Source of the DNA: Oscillospiraceae bacterium
Lineage (GTDB): Bacteria; Bacillota; Clostridia; Oscillospirales; UBA644
Assembly: GCA_015067385.1 (NCBI GenBank)
Contig: SVMP01000028.1
Coordinates: forward strand, 1-16,907
Length of the DNA stretch: 16,907 bases
Reading direction: 5' to 3'
The position numbers were made by a program, and so were the translations under genes. Of the stretch, positions 1 to 8,286 are shown piece after piece. Below the pieces are notes generated by a model, which searched no databases, was not told the origin of the DNA, and saw only the letters and a program-made list of their open reading frames with translations. Position 1 is the first letter of the stretch; each line of letters opens with the position of its first letter.

Positions 1-1164
1 ATTATTATTTTCGTCGGGGTCTTTGATAAGATTATAGAGCTCGACTTCGGGTTTGAAATGGAAGTCGGGTTCAAGAGCACGGATAAGCTTCCATTCGGGA
101 GTACGCCAGCCGTGTTTTCTCATCCAAGTTGCTTCTGTGATATACATTTCGGGTTCTTCCGCAAATTTACCGTTGTTATTAACAAGATTCATCATACTCT
201 GACCGTCGAACTTGATATTGTTCTTAATACCGAGAATTTCGACGATGGTGGGCATAACATCTTTAAGCTGACAGAATTCCGCAAAGCGTTTGCCTTCGGG
301 AAGATGTCCTTTATATCTGATAGCAAAAGGAACGACGAGAGTACAGTCGTAAAGACCGTGATGGTCATAATAACATTCGTGATCATTAAGTGTCTCACCG
401 TGGTCTGATGTAAGAACAACAAGGGTATCTTCATCAATTCCGAGATCATCAAGCTTTTGGAAGATCTGCGCCATACATGAGTCCATATAAGCTACTGCGC
501 CGTCATACTGCGCGTTGATGTACTCGGCATCGGTACAGTAAGGCGGGAACCAAGAGCAGAAATAATCACGGAACGGCTTGAATTTATAACAGGATTCAAG
601 GGATTTTTTATTTTTATCAAATTCATCGCCCTGATAAAACATTCTGTCAAACGGTTCGGGCGGAAGATACGGAGAATGGGGATCCATATGACGTAAGAAA
701 AGGAAGAACGGCTTATCTTCTTTAGCAAGACGTTCAAGCTCGGGAATAGCTACGGAGTTCATAGACTCTGCTTTATGAGAACGGCCTGCCTCCCAAGAGC
801 CCCAGGATTCGGGATATTCGAGATAGTTTTCAAAACCTCTTGCTACCTCATTATTAAAACCTATACATGTAGTGTTGTATCCGTTTTCACCGAGAAGTTC
901 GGAAAGGGTTTTTACTTCGGGAGCAATACCGTTTTTAAGGCGAAGTGCAACGATGTCTGTACCGAAGCAGTCCATACCTGTAAAAATGGAAGCATAACCC
1001 GGAGGGGTCGGAATGGACGGTGAAAAACATTTTTCGAAAACAACACCCTCTTTGAAGAAATTATCGATATGAGGAGTTGTGAGTCGTTTATATCCGTAAA
1101 GGCTCATTCTGTCGCGGCGAAGACTGTCTACGCCGATAAGTAAAAGATTGGGCTTCTTTTTCAT
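1..1164 (-). CDS. Sulfatase/alkaline-phosphatase superfamily hydrolase, C-terminus beyond window
   Basis: 388 codons are visible and the reading frame is still open at base 1, so the C-terminus is missing. The ATG at 1164 is preceded by AAGGAG at good spacing. Seen: an N-terminal metal-binding strand GVDSLRRDRM (Asp13), an H-x-x-P-H-type motif RHMDPHSPY in mid-protein, and a TSDHGE motif (Asp254-His255), all typical of the sulfatase fold. The active-site segment reads TPPGYASIFTG, aligning with the usual C-x-P-S-R-A-S-L-L-T-G. Thr53 therefore sits where formylglycine sulfatases have Cys or Ser, and the Arg is Tyr. Thr is the nucleophile in related phosphatases/phosphodiesterases of this superfamily, so the enzyme may cleave a phospho- or phosphono-ester rather than a sulfate; that is inference. 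No signal peptide is seen, which suggests a cytoplasmic enzyme. It lies 32 nt after the isomerase-like gene and is probably co-transcribed with it. Confidence 0.88.
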   Translation of the reverse strand, partial: MKKKPNLLLIGVDSLRRDRMSLYGYKRLTTPHIDNFFKEGVVFEKCFSPSIPTPPGYASIFTGMDCFGTDIVALRLKNGIAPEVKTLSELLGENGYNTTCIGFNNEVARGFENYLEYPESWGSWEAGRSHKAESMNSVAIPELERLAKEDKPFFLFLRHMDPHSPYLPPEPFDRMFYQGDEFDKNKKSLESCYKFKPFRDYFCSWFPPYCTDAEYINAQYDGAVAYMDSCMAQIFQKLDDLGIDEDTLVVLTSDHGETLNDHECYYDHHGLYDCTLVVPFAIRYKGHLPEGKRFAEFCQLKDVMPTIVEILGIKNNIKFDGQSMMNLVNNNGKFAEEPEMYITEATWMRKHGWRTPEWKLIRALEPDFHFKPEVELYNLIKDPDENNN

Positions 1165-1196
1165 AATTAATAAACTCCTTTATTGTTTCATAAAAC

Positions 1197-1994
1197 TTAT
1201 CTTGCGCCAAGTATTTTCAGGCAGGCATTCATATAACCGTAGCTTTCCGCAGCAACGAGTGTTGCTTCTTCGATACGGAGATCGGGACCGATAACTTCAA
1301 GACAAACAGGACCGTCATATTTTGCTTCGACAGCCGCTTTGAAATAACCGAAAAGATCGATCTCACCGCTGCCGCACATTTGTTTAAACGGATGTCCGGG
1401 AGAAGACTGTCTTCCGGTGCAATCACGAATATGAATATGTTTCATACGTGAAATAACATGTTTGATAGCCTCTTCGGGTTGATCGCCGCCTCGGTAAATA
1501 TGCGACGGATCCATATCAACGCCGAAAGCAGGAGCAGTGATCTCTCTCATTGCACGAAGAGTTGTCGGAGTATTATAAATAGCACCGCCGACATGAGCTT
1601 TCGCACAGAGAGTTACACCGTAAGGCTCTGCCATTTCGGCAAGTTTCTGAAGAGTATCAACAGTTCTCTTGAAAGCTTTCTCATCATCGGACGGACCGCC
1701 CGGACCTACGTTAACAACAGGGATACCGAGAGCCGCTGCAGCTTCAAAAGCCTTCTGAAGACGGGTAAAATCATGAGAAGCAACTTCAGTAGAAAGGAAT
1801 TTCAAATCATTTGCTTCCATTATTGCACGGAGCTCGCCCTGCTGAGCCTGCCAATTGTCAAGATTCAGATGCTCGCACATACCCTGAATAGCAGATATCT
1901 CAAGACCGTCATAACCGCATGTTTTTATAAGTCTTGCAGCTTCAGCAAAAGAAACTGTTTTAAAAAGGACTGTGTTTACACCAAGTTTAATCAT
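1197..1994 (-). CDS. Sugar phosphate isomerase/epimerase family TIM-barrel protein
   Basis: A 265-residue protein of the xylose-isomerase-like TIM-barrel family (AP endonuclease family 2, PF01261), which includes sugar and inosose epimerases, dehydratases and isomerases. The start at 1994 has AGGAG nine bases upstream. Seen: opening IKLGVNTVLF; GYDGLEIS on the second strand; VDMDPSHIYRGG (Asp162 and His165, a D-x-x-H metal pair); HIHIRD (186-191); Glu211 and Glu233 near the C-terminus. The strand that normally carries the first metal ligand (L-x-x-E-x-H) reads LCAKAH, with Lys132 in place of Glu, so metal binding or chemistry may differ from characterised members. The length is normal for the family. 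It lies between the DUF4041/T5orf172 gene (38 nt gap) and the sulfatase-like gene. The pairing suggests both act on one carbohydrate or polyol derivative; the substrate cannot be read from the sequence. Confidence 0.88.
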   Translation of the reverse strand: MIKLGVNTVLFKTVSFAEAARLIKTCGYDGLEISAIQGMCEHLNLDNWQAQQGELRAIMEANDLKFLSTEVASHDFTRLQKAFEAAAALGIPVVNVGPGGPSDDEKAFKRTVDTLQKLAEMAEPYGVTLCAKAHVGGAIYNTPTTLRAMREITAPAFGVDMDPSHIYRGGDQPEEAIKHVISRMKHIHIRDCTGRQSSPGHPFKQMCGSGEIDLFGYFKAAVEAKYDGPVCLEVIGPDLRIEEATLVAAESYGYMNACLKILGAR

Positions 1995-2032
1995 AAAAGA
2001 TCAACTCCTATTCTTTTTTCATATTTATTTAA

Positions 2033-3433
2033 TCAATCATCTTCGTCTAAAACAAAATTAGTAGAGTAAACTTCTTGGGTTGATTGTGATTGTCTGAATT
2101 CTTCAGCAATCATAGTTTTAGTAAACTCCGCTGTGGGGGCGATTTCAGCAACAAGTGCCTCTAACTCATCAATAGTTGAATAAAAGAATTCTTTTCTCAT
2201 ATTTACTTTGTTAACGCGTTTGTTTGAAAGTCGATTGTGCAGTGACGTTTCTAAGTCTACTGCGTTGTCGGAAAAAATAAAACTATGTACGTCGAATTTA
2301 AAAGGAACGCTGGCATCGCCAAGTTCATCGACTCGTTCCTGAGGATTAATTCGGCGCGTCATACCGATTTTAAACATATTATTTCCAAATGCGCCCAAGT
2401 TACTAATAATATAGATATTTCCTGCTTTTCCGTTTTGAAGATTAATAATATTTTCTTTTTGGACAACAACATCTGCAAGCTGAGACTGCAACTCAAGGAT
2501 TCTTGCCTCCATAAGTTTCTTTTCTTCTTCTGCTGCAGCAATCATTTTTTCTTTTAATTTTTCAATTTCAGATTCATATTTTGATTCTTCTGCAGCAATT
2601 TTTTTGCGTTCCGCTTCGAGCGCCTTACGTTCTTCTGCTTCTTGTCTCATTTGCTCACGAAGTGCAAGTTGTTCTTGTTTAGCCTGTTCTTTTTTAACAT
2701 AATAGTTATATTCTATCTTAATAGCGTTTATAAATAAATACTCAATTTCTCCTATAAACTTTGTCATAGTCCCCGCTATACTTTGATTTCCATCAGTAGC
2801 AATTGCAAGATATTTTGCTGTCATTTTTTTAAGATCATCTATTGCTTTGTCTAACTTTTCATATCTTAAATTATAAAGTATATTTTGCAATTCAGCACGT
2901 AAGGCGATAACCATAAGTTGATAAATCGCTTTATTAGCTTTTGTTGTATAACGTGAATCATATTTTGTAAGTAATTCGTTAATTTGTTTATCGTTTTCAC
3001 TATATGTTTTACGAAGATCTCTCATATCCATACAATGTAAATTCAACATAACGCTCGGAGACAAATTATTTAAGTCATCCAAATCCGAGGGAATAAGTTT
3101 ACATTCTGTCAATCGAGGATCGTAATTTAAGAAATTTGTAATAGCATATTCTATACTATTATAGATTTCCTTTGATTTGTTTAATTTTTTTACAGCAGTA
3201 TTGAGCTTCTTTTCTGCTTTATCCGAATCTTCATTAAGAACTTCTATTTGTGAACGTAATTTGTTTATTGTGATATTCGCTTCTGCTATATCATTATTAA
3301 GGGATTCTATTTCCTTTTTTGTTTGTTCATACTCGGTAAATCCTAAATCAGATAATTGCTTTTCTAAATAAGAAACACGAATATTTAATCTCGTATTTTC
3401 TTCTTTGATTTTTTGATTTGAAAAATATCCCAA
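2033..3433 (-). CDS. DUF4041 / T5orf172 (GIY-YIG-like) coiled-coil protein
   Basis: A 466-residue protein. Residues about 8-95 are an N-terminal coiled coil. A helical DUF4041-like region covers about 95-245, followed by a highly charged Glu/Lys/Ala coiled coil at about 246-335. The C-terminal domain, about 338-425, looks like T5orf172/MUG113: GNIYIISN, then FKIGMTRR, then an ETSLHNRL helix and RKEFFYST, as in GIY-YIG-type nucleases. The family is common in phages and mobile regions; its function is unsettled. The chosen start is TTG at 3433, because the frame closes upstream at 3455-3457 with no ATG or GTG between. A GGGGGA element lies about 14 nt upstream, so initiation may be weak. The gene is clearly more AT-rich than its neighbours and has its own perfect sigma-A promoter, which suggests acquisition. 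No terminator separates it from the isomerase gene. A DNA-cutting or phage-defence role is inference only. Confidence 0.85.
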   Translation of the reverse strand: MGYFSNQKIKEENTRLNIRVSYLEKQLSDLGFTEYEQTKKEIESLNNDIAEANITINKLRSQIEVLNEDSDKAEKKLNTAVKKLNKSKEIYNSIEYAITNFLNYDPRLTECKLIPSDLDDLNNLSPSVMLNLHCMDMRDLRKTYSENDKQINELLTKYDSRYTTKANKAIYQLMVIALRAELQNILYNLRYEKLDKAIDDLKKMTAKYLAIATDGNQSIAGTMTKFIGEIEYLFINAIKIEYNYYVKKEQAKQEQLALREQMRQEAEERKALEAERKKIAAEESKYESEIEKLKEKMIAAAEEEKKLMEARILELQSQLADVVVQKENIINLQNGKAGNIYIISNLGAFGNNMFKIGMTRRINPQERVDELGDASVPFKFDVHSFIFSDNAVDLETSLHNRLSNKRVNKVNMRKEFFYSTIDELEALVAEIAPTAEFTKTMIAEEFRQSQSTQEVYSTNFVLDEDD

Positions 3434-3520
3434 AACGACACGATTAATCCCCCATTATTAATTTTTTACTTTTACTTTCTCAATTTTAACAATTTCATAT
3501 CTACTTGTGATATTAAAATT

Positions 3521-3549
3521 ATTATATATTATTTCTTTGTAAATGTCAA
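3521..3549 (-). promoter_or_regulatory. Perfect-consensus sigma-A promoter for the DUF4041/T5orf172 gene
   Basis: On the minus strand, TTGACA (3549-3544) and TATAAT (3526-3521) are separated by exactly 17 bases. Transcription would start near 3514 and give a leader of about 80 nt before the TTG start at 3433. Because no terminator follows the first gene, this promoter could also drive the isomerase-like and sulfatase-like genes. Confidence 0.75.
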
Positions 3550-3550
3550 G

Positions 3551-3604
3551 AAAAAAATATAAAAAATCCGCCATTTTTTTAAAAATTAAAATCATGACGG
3601 ATTT
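3551..3604 (-). terminator. Intrinsic terminator after the activase gene
   Basis: Read on the minus strand, AAATCCGTCAT (3604-3594) pairs with ATGGCGGATTT (3574-3564), an 11-bp stem with one G-U pair. A T-rich run follows (TTTTTTATATTTTTTT on the minus strand, 3566-3551). It begins seven bases past the activase stop codon and would end the operon that starts at cdaA. Confidence 0.85.
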
Positions 3605-3610
3605 AATATA

Positions 3611-6600
3611 TTAAACTTTTTGTTTATTATTTACGGTCTTATTTTTAGCCGCCAAATTTTCTTTTGCCGAAGACATCATAAGCTTAAGGCGGTTTATCTG
3701 ATTGACCTCGGAAGCACCCGGGTCATAGTCGATAGGCACAATATTTGCTTCGGGATATCTTCTGCGAATTTCTTTGATCATACCTTTACCTGTAACATGA
3801 TTCGGCAAGCAAGCAAAAGGCTGAACGCAGACGATATTCGGAATTCCGTGTCCTACCATTTCAAGCATTTCAGCTGTAAGAAGCCAACCTTCACCCGTTA
3901 TATTACAGGTTGAAAGGATAGTTTCAGCTTTTGCGGCAAGATCCTCAATATTGGAAAGTTTTCCGAAACGAGGGTATTTTTCAAGCGCACGTGCTATATG
4001 GCAACGGTAGAATTTATTGAGTATCTTAATGAAGCCCATAAATATAGCCGCATTGGTTTTACTGCCCGAGAGCTTTCTGTATTTTGTGTCGGACTGATAG
4101 CAAATATAGAGGAAGAAGTTTATAAGATCGGGAAGATATGCTTCGCCGCCTTCTCTTTCAATATTACCTATAAGATCATTATTTCCGAGAGGATGATATT
4201 GAACGAGGATCTCCCCTACTATTCCGACTCGAGGCTTTTGAATGTCGTTTATCTCAACAGCATCGAAGTCCTTGAGAATTCCGAGCGCTGTTTTGTAGAT
4301 CTCGGAGCGTTTACCCGAAAGAGCTTTTTTCTTTATGATCTCCATCCATTTACGGTAAAGAGCCTCGGATGTGCCTTTAACTTTTTCATACGGGCGTGTC
4401 CTTAAGAAAACTCTTGAAAGAAGATCGGCATAAAGAAGACCGATGACTGTCTGATGGAGCATGGAAGCGGTAAATTTAAAGCCCGGATTTTTCTCCATAC
4501 CGACAAAGTTCAGAGAAAGAACAGGAATATGTCCGAAGCCTGCATCTTTCATAGCCTTTCGGAGAAATGCAATATAGTTTGTTGCACGGCAACCGCCGCC
4601 CGTTTGAGAAATAATAACAGATGTATTGTTAAGATCATATTCGCCCGATTTCAGTGCGCTTATAAGTTGACCTACAACGATTATCGACGGATAACAAGCG
4701 TCGTTGTTAACATATTTAAGTCCTTCGTCAACAGCTTTTTTATCGGCATTATTCAGAACGACAAAATTATATCCTGCATTGTTAAACACGGTTTCGAGGA
4801 CTTCGAAATGAATGGGTGACATCTGAGGTGCGATGATGGTATGACGTTTTTTCATTTCTTCCGTGAATACGACACGGTTAAGACCGTAATCAGACGCTTT
4901 TGCTTTAAATCCTGACTCACGGCGTTCGTTTAACGCAGAAACAAGCGAACGTATTCTTACTCTTGCCGCACCGAGATTATTTACCTCATCGATTTTAAGA
5001 ACTGTATATATTTTTTCCGCAGATTCGAGAATTTCAGCCACCTGATCAGTTGTTACGGCATCAACACCGCAACCGAAAGAGTTAAGCTGGATCATTTCAA
5101 GATTTTTGTTTTCACGAACGACATGCGCCGCAGCGTAAAGTCTTGAATGATATGCCCATTGGTCAACTACACGGAGCTGCTGACGATCTTTTGCAAGATG
5201 ACAAATGCTGTCTTCCGTTAAAACAGCCATACCGCAGGAATTGACTAAATTATGCATACCGTGGTTTATTTCGGGGTCAACATGATAAGGTCTGCCAGCA
5301 AGGACTATGCCTATAATATCATTTTTGTTGATAAAATCAAGCGTTTCCTCACCTTTTTTGCGAACATCGCTTCTGAATTTATCCTGTTCGGCATAAGCGG
5401 CTTTTGCGGCAGCTGATATTTGTGAAGAAGTAAAGCCCTTATTTTCAAACTCTTCGCAAAGACGTTTGATGAGTTTATCTCTGTCTGCAAGAGAAAGGAA
5501 CGGGTTCCAGAATTCGATATTGTTTTCGGGAATCTGTTCTACATTATTTTTGATAACTTCGGGATAAGAAGTTACTATCGGACAGTTATAGGAGTTATTG
5601 GCAGAAGAGATCTCTTTTGCTTCATAAACAACACCGGGATAGAATATTTTTTTAACGCCTTTTCCGATAAGGTTCATTATATGACCGTGAACTATCTTTG
5701 CGGGATAGCAAACGGATTCAGAAGATATTGATTCAACGCCGCTTTCATAGATTTTTTTCGAACTGTCGTCTGAAAGAACGACCTCGAAACCGAGTTCTGT
5801 GAGAAATGTAAACCAGAACGGATAATCCTCATACATATTAAGAACACGGGGGACGCCGATCCTGCCTGCAGGAGCATTCTTTTTCGGTTCATACGAGAAG
5901 AGGCGTTCATATTTATATGTATAGAGGTTTGGAAGCTCTTTGCTGTTTTTCTCGATGCCTGCACCTTTATCACAACGGTTTCCCGAAATAAAGCGTTTAC
6001 CGTTATCAAATTTAAGGATGGTAAGAAGACAGTTATTTGTACATCCTCCGCAACGACGCATCGTACTTTGATATGTAAATTTCTCAAGAGCGTCTTTACT
6101 TATGATCGTGCTGTTGTCGGTGGCTCTGTTTTTTGCCATAAGAGCCATACCGAATGCGCCCATAAGACCTGCTATATCGGGGCGGACGACTTCTCTGCCC
6201 GAGATCAGTTCAAAGCTTCTAAGAATAGCATCATTAAAGAATGTACCGCCCTGAACGATGATCTTTTCACCGAGATCCTTGGGGTCTTTTACTTTTATAA
6301 CCTTCTGAAGAACGTTTTTGACTACAGAATATGAAAGACCTGCTGAAATATCTGCAACAGAAGCACCGTCTTTCTGTGCCTGTTTTACCTTTGAGTTCAT
6401 GAAAACAGTACAACGTGAACCGAGGTCTGCAGGCTCTTTTGCTTTAAGAGCCTCTTTTGCGAAATCGGAAACAGGCATACCGATAGATTTTGCGAAAACT
6501 TCAATGAACGAACCGCAACCTGAAGAACAAGCTTCGTTAAGCATGATATTTTCAATCGCACCGTTTTTAAGGCGAGTACATTTCATATCCTGACCGCCGA

Positions 6601-7852
6601 TGTCAAGAATAAAATCAACGCCGGGAAGGAAAAATTCAGCAGCCTTAAAATGTGCGATAGTTTCGACTTCACCTATATCAAACCCGTAAGCCGTCATGAG
6701 CATCTTTTCGCCGTAGCCCGTAACACCTGTATAACGGATATTTGCACCTTCGGGGAGAATGTCGTAAAGCTCGGAAAGGATCTCCCCTATTTTTTTAAGC
6801 GGATTTCCGCTGTTTGAACCGTAATGAGAATAAAGAATAGCACCTTCGGAGTCGATGAGAACAGCCTTGGTTGTTGTTGAACCGGCATCGACACCAAGAT
6901 AGCAATCGCCCGTAAAATCTTTAAGGGAACGTGTTTTTGCGACATTTTTCGCATGACGGGCACGAAAAGCCTCAAGCTCGGAAGGATCTTTAAAAAGAGG
7001 CGGAAGAACATTGAGCTGTTCAAAGGACGACTGACCGAGATTTTTTATTTTCGTTGAAACCTCACGAAGATCGATTTTTTCATATTCAGCAGAGAGTACC
7101 GCTGCGCCGAAAGAAACGAAAAGATGAGCATTTTCGGGAAAAACAACTTGCTCGGGGGTAAGTTTTAATGTTTCTATAAAACGGTTACGAAGCTCTGAAT
7201 TATAATAAAGAGGTCCGCCGAGAAAAGCAACATTTCCTCTTATAGGCTTACCGCAGGCAAGAGTAGAGATCGTTTGAGTAACGACTGCCTGAAGAACAGA
7301 CGCCGCAATATTTTCTTTTGAAGCGCCCTCATTGAGAAGCGACTGTACGTCTGTTTTAGCGAAAACACCGCATCTTGCGGCAATAGGATACAGTTCTGTA
7401 TGTTTTGCGGCAAGAGCATTAAGTCCGTCCGCATCAGTCTGCAAAAGAGAAGCCATCTGGTCAATGAATGCACCTGTACCGCCTGCGCAAGTACCGTTCA
7501 TTCTCTGTTCCGGAGAAACTTCAAAATATGTTATTTTAGCATCTTCGCCGCCGAGTTCAATGGCAACATTGGTCTGAGGAGCAACACGCTTAACGGCTGC
7601 TGTTCCTGCGATAACTTCCTGAACGAAAGGGATACCGACATGCTGTGCAAGACCAACACCGCCCGAACCTGTTACGGCAAGAGTAGTATCAATGTTTCCG
7701 AGTTCATCGCAAGCTTCGACAAGAAGAGAAAGGACAGCATTTCTGACATCGGAAAGGTGACGTTTATACTTTGTATAAATCGGTTTCATGTTTTCATCAA
7801 TTATAAAAATTTTAACCGTCGTTGATCCGACGTCAAGCCCTGTATGATACAT
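3611..7852 (-). CDS. Giant acyl-CoA dehydratase activase-related protein (two activase domains + DUF2229 + dehydratase-like C-terminus)
   Basis: A 1413-residue fusion. Two ASKHA ATPase domains of the HgdC/BadF type lie at about 4-255 (LDVGSTTVK, GSGGVG, ELGGEDAK) and 317-572 (GVDAGSTTTKA, DIGGQDMK). Each has the two cysteine motifs that bind the [4Fe-4S] cluster at the HgdC dimer interface: Cys122 and Cys161 in the first, Cys442 and Cys481 (RCTVF) in the second. A Cys-rich linker follows (CGGCTNNC, 601-608, plus Cys627). Next come a DUF2229-like domain (about 664-890; VCYPAK at Cys715) and a C-terminal region of 2-hydroxyacyl-CoA dehydratase character (DACYPS Cys1053, TGGGC Cys1088, PFACLP near 1342-1350). 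HgdC uses ATP to inject an electron into dehydratases; these large fusions are common in clostridia, but I know of no settled substrate. A clear ribosome binding site (AAAGGAAG) overlaps the end of the RseC-like gene. No separate dehydratase subunit genes are nearby. Confidence 0.93.
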   Translation of the reverse strand: MYHTGLDVGSTTVKIFIIDENMKPIYTKYKRHLSDVRNAVLSLLVEACDELGNIDTTLAVTGSGGVGLAQHVGIPFVQEVIAGTAAVKRVAPQTNVAIELGGEDAKITYFEVSPEQRMNGTCAGGTGAFIDQMASLLQTDADGLNALAAKHTELYPIAARCGVFAKTDVQSLLNEGASKENIAASVLQAVVTQTISTLACGKPIRGNVAFLGGPLYYNSELRNRFIETLKLTPEQVVFPENAHLFVSFGAAVLSAEYEKIDLREVSTKIKNLGQSSFEQLNVLPPLFKDPSELEAFRARHAKNVAKTRSLKDFTGDCYLGVDAGSTTTKAVLIDSEGAILYSHYGSNSGNPLKKIGEILSELYDILPEGANIRYTGVTGYGEKMLMTAYGFDIGEVETIAHFKAAEFFLPGVDFILDIGGQDMKCTRLKNGAIENIMLNEACSSGCGSFIEVFAKSIGMPVSDFAKEALKAKEPADLGSRCTVFMNSKVKQAQKDGASVADISAGLSYSVVKNVLQKVIKVKDPKDLGEKIIVQGGTFFNDAILRSFELISGREVVRPDIAGLMGAFGMALMAKNRATDNSTIISKDALEKFTYQSTMRRCGGCTNNCLLTILKFDNGKRFISGNRCDKGAGIEKNSKELPNLYTYKYERLFSYEPKKNAPAGRIGVPRVLNMYEDYPFWFTFLTELGFEVVLSDDSSKKIYESGVESISSESVCYPAKIVHGHIMNLIGKGVKKIFYPGVVYEAKEISSANNSYNCPIVTSYPEVIKNNVEQIPENNIEFWNPFLSLADRDKLIKRLCEEFENKGFTSSQISAAAKAAYAEQDKFRSDVRKKGEETLDFINKNDIIGIVLAGRPYHVDPEINHGMHNLVNSCGMAVLTEDSICHLAKDRQQLRVVDQWAYHSRLYAAAHVVRENKNLEMIQLNSFGCGVDAVTTDQVAEILESAEKIYTVLKIDEVNNLGAARVRIRSLVSALNERRESGFKAKASDYGLNRVVFTEEMKKRHTIIAPQMSPIHFEVLETVFNNAGYNFVVLNNADKKAVDEGLKYVNNDACYPSIIVVGQLISALKSGEYDLNNTSVIISQTGGGCRATNYIAFLRKAMKDAGFGHIPVLSLNFVGMEKNPGFKFTASMLHQTVIGLLYADLLSRVFLRTRPYEKVKGTSEALYRKWMEIIKKKALSGKRSEIYKTALGILKDFDAVEINDIQKPRVGIVGEILVQYHPLGNNDLIGNIEREGGEAYLPDLINFFLYICYQSDTKYRKLSGSKTNAAIFMGFIKILNKFYRCHIARALEKYPRFGKLSNIEDLAAKAETILSTCNITGEGWLLTAEMLEMVGHGIPNIVCVQPFACLPNHVTGKGMIKEIRRRYPEANIVPIDYDPGASEVNQINRLKLMMSSAKENLAAKNKTVNNKQKV

Positions 7853-7857
7853 TAATT

Positions 7858-8277
7858 TTATACTTCCTTTTCTGATATAAAATGGTCTTCTGTTTTTTTC
7901 TCGATAATACGTACGATCTTTACCTGTGGATCAAAATTTTTATCCATATATTTCAATCCGCATATATATGCCAAAAACAATAAAAGACCTAAGAATGCAA
8001 GATATTTATAAAGTTCAAATAAAAGATATGTTAAAAAAATAATTGCGACCGGAACAAGAAATATATACGAGATAACGAGCATCGATCTGGCATCTTCCCT
8101 GGTCTCGATCTCAACAAGATCCCCGACAGAAACACCGATCCCGTCATATGCGCGAAGTTCAGTTTCTTTTTTTGAACATATCGCGCTGTTTTCGCAGTGG
8201 TCACAGCTTTCCGGGCGTGCGCATTTGATATGAGCCATACCGCCCTTTATTTTATAAACAATTCCTTGTGTTATCAT
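7858..8277 (-). CDS. RseC/MucC-type SoxR-reducing system membrane protein
   Basis: A 139-residue protein of the RseC/MucC family (PF04246). The N-terminal part, about 1-60, is a small beta domain (GIVYKIKGG, then GDLVEIE) carrying Cys19, Cys25, Cys28 and Cys34, which matches the cysteine cluster of the family. Two hydrophobic segments at about 66-85 and 88-107 form a transmembrane hairpin, followed by a charged cytoplasmic tail. In proteobacteria the family is linked to sigma-E control and, with Rsx/Rnf-like complexes, to reduction of the SoxR iron-sulfur cluster. In clostridia its role is not established. It lies 9 nt after the FAD-dependent oxidoreductase gene and 5 nt before the Fe-S activase gene. 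This spacing implies co-translation and suggests a job in electron transfer or cluster maintenance for these partners, which is inference. Confidence 0.85.
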   Translation of the reverse strand: MITQGIVYKIKGGMAHIKCARPESCDHCENSAICSKKETELRAYDGIGVSVGDLVEIETREDARSMLVISYIFLVPVAIIFLTYLLFELYKYLAFLGLLLFLAYICGLKYMDKNFDPQVKIVRIIEKKTEDHFISEKEV

Positions 8278-8286
8278 AATTAATAA

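Noticed and set aside
3434..3520. Possible riboswitch in the roughly 80-nt leader of the DUF4041 gene
   Set aside because: The leader is almost all A/T with only a weak ATATC-N7-GATAT dyad; no known aptamer features were recognised.
3620..7825. Several open frames of 80-140 codons opposite or out of frame with the activase gene
   Set aside because: They lie wholly inside a 1413-codon gene with clear domain matches, lack ribosome binding sites and show no recognisable motifs.
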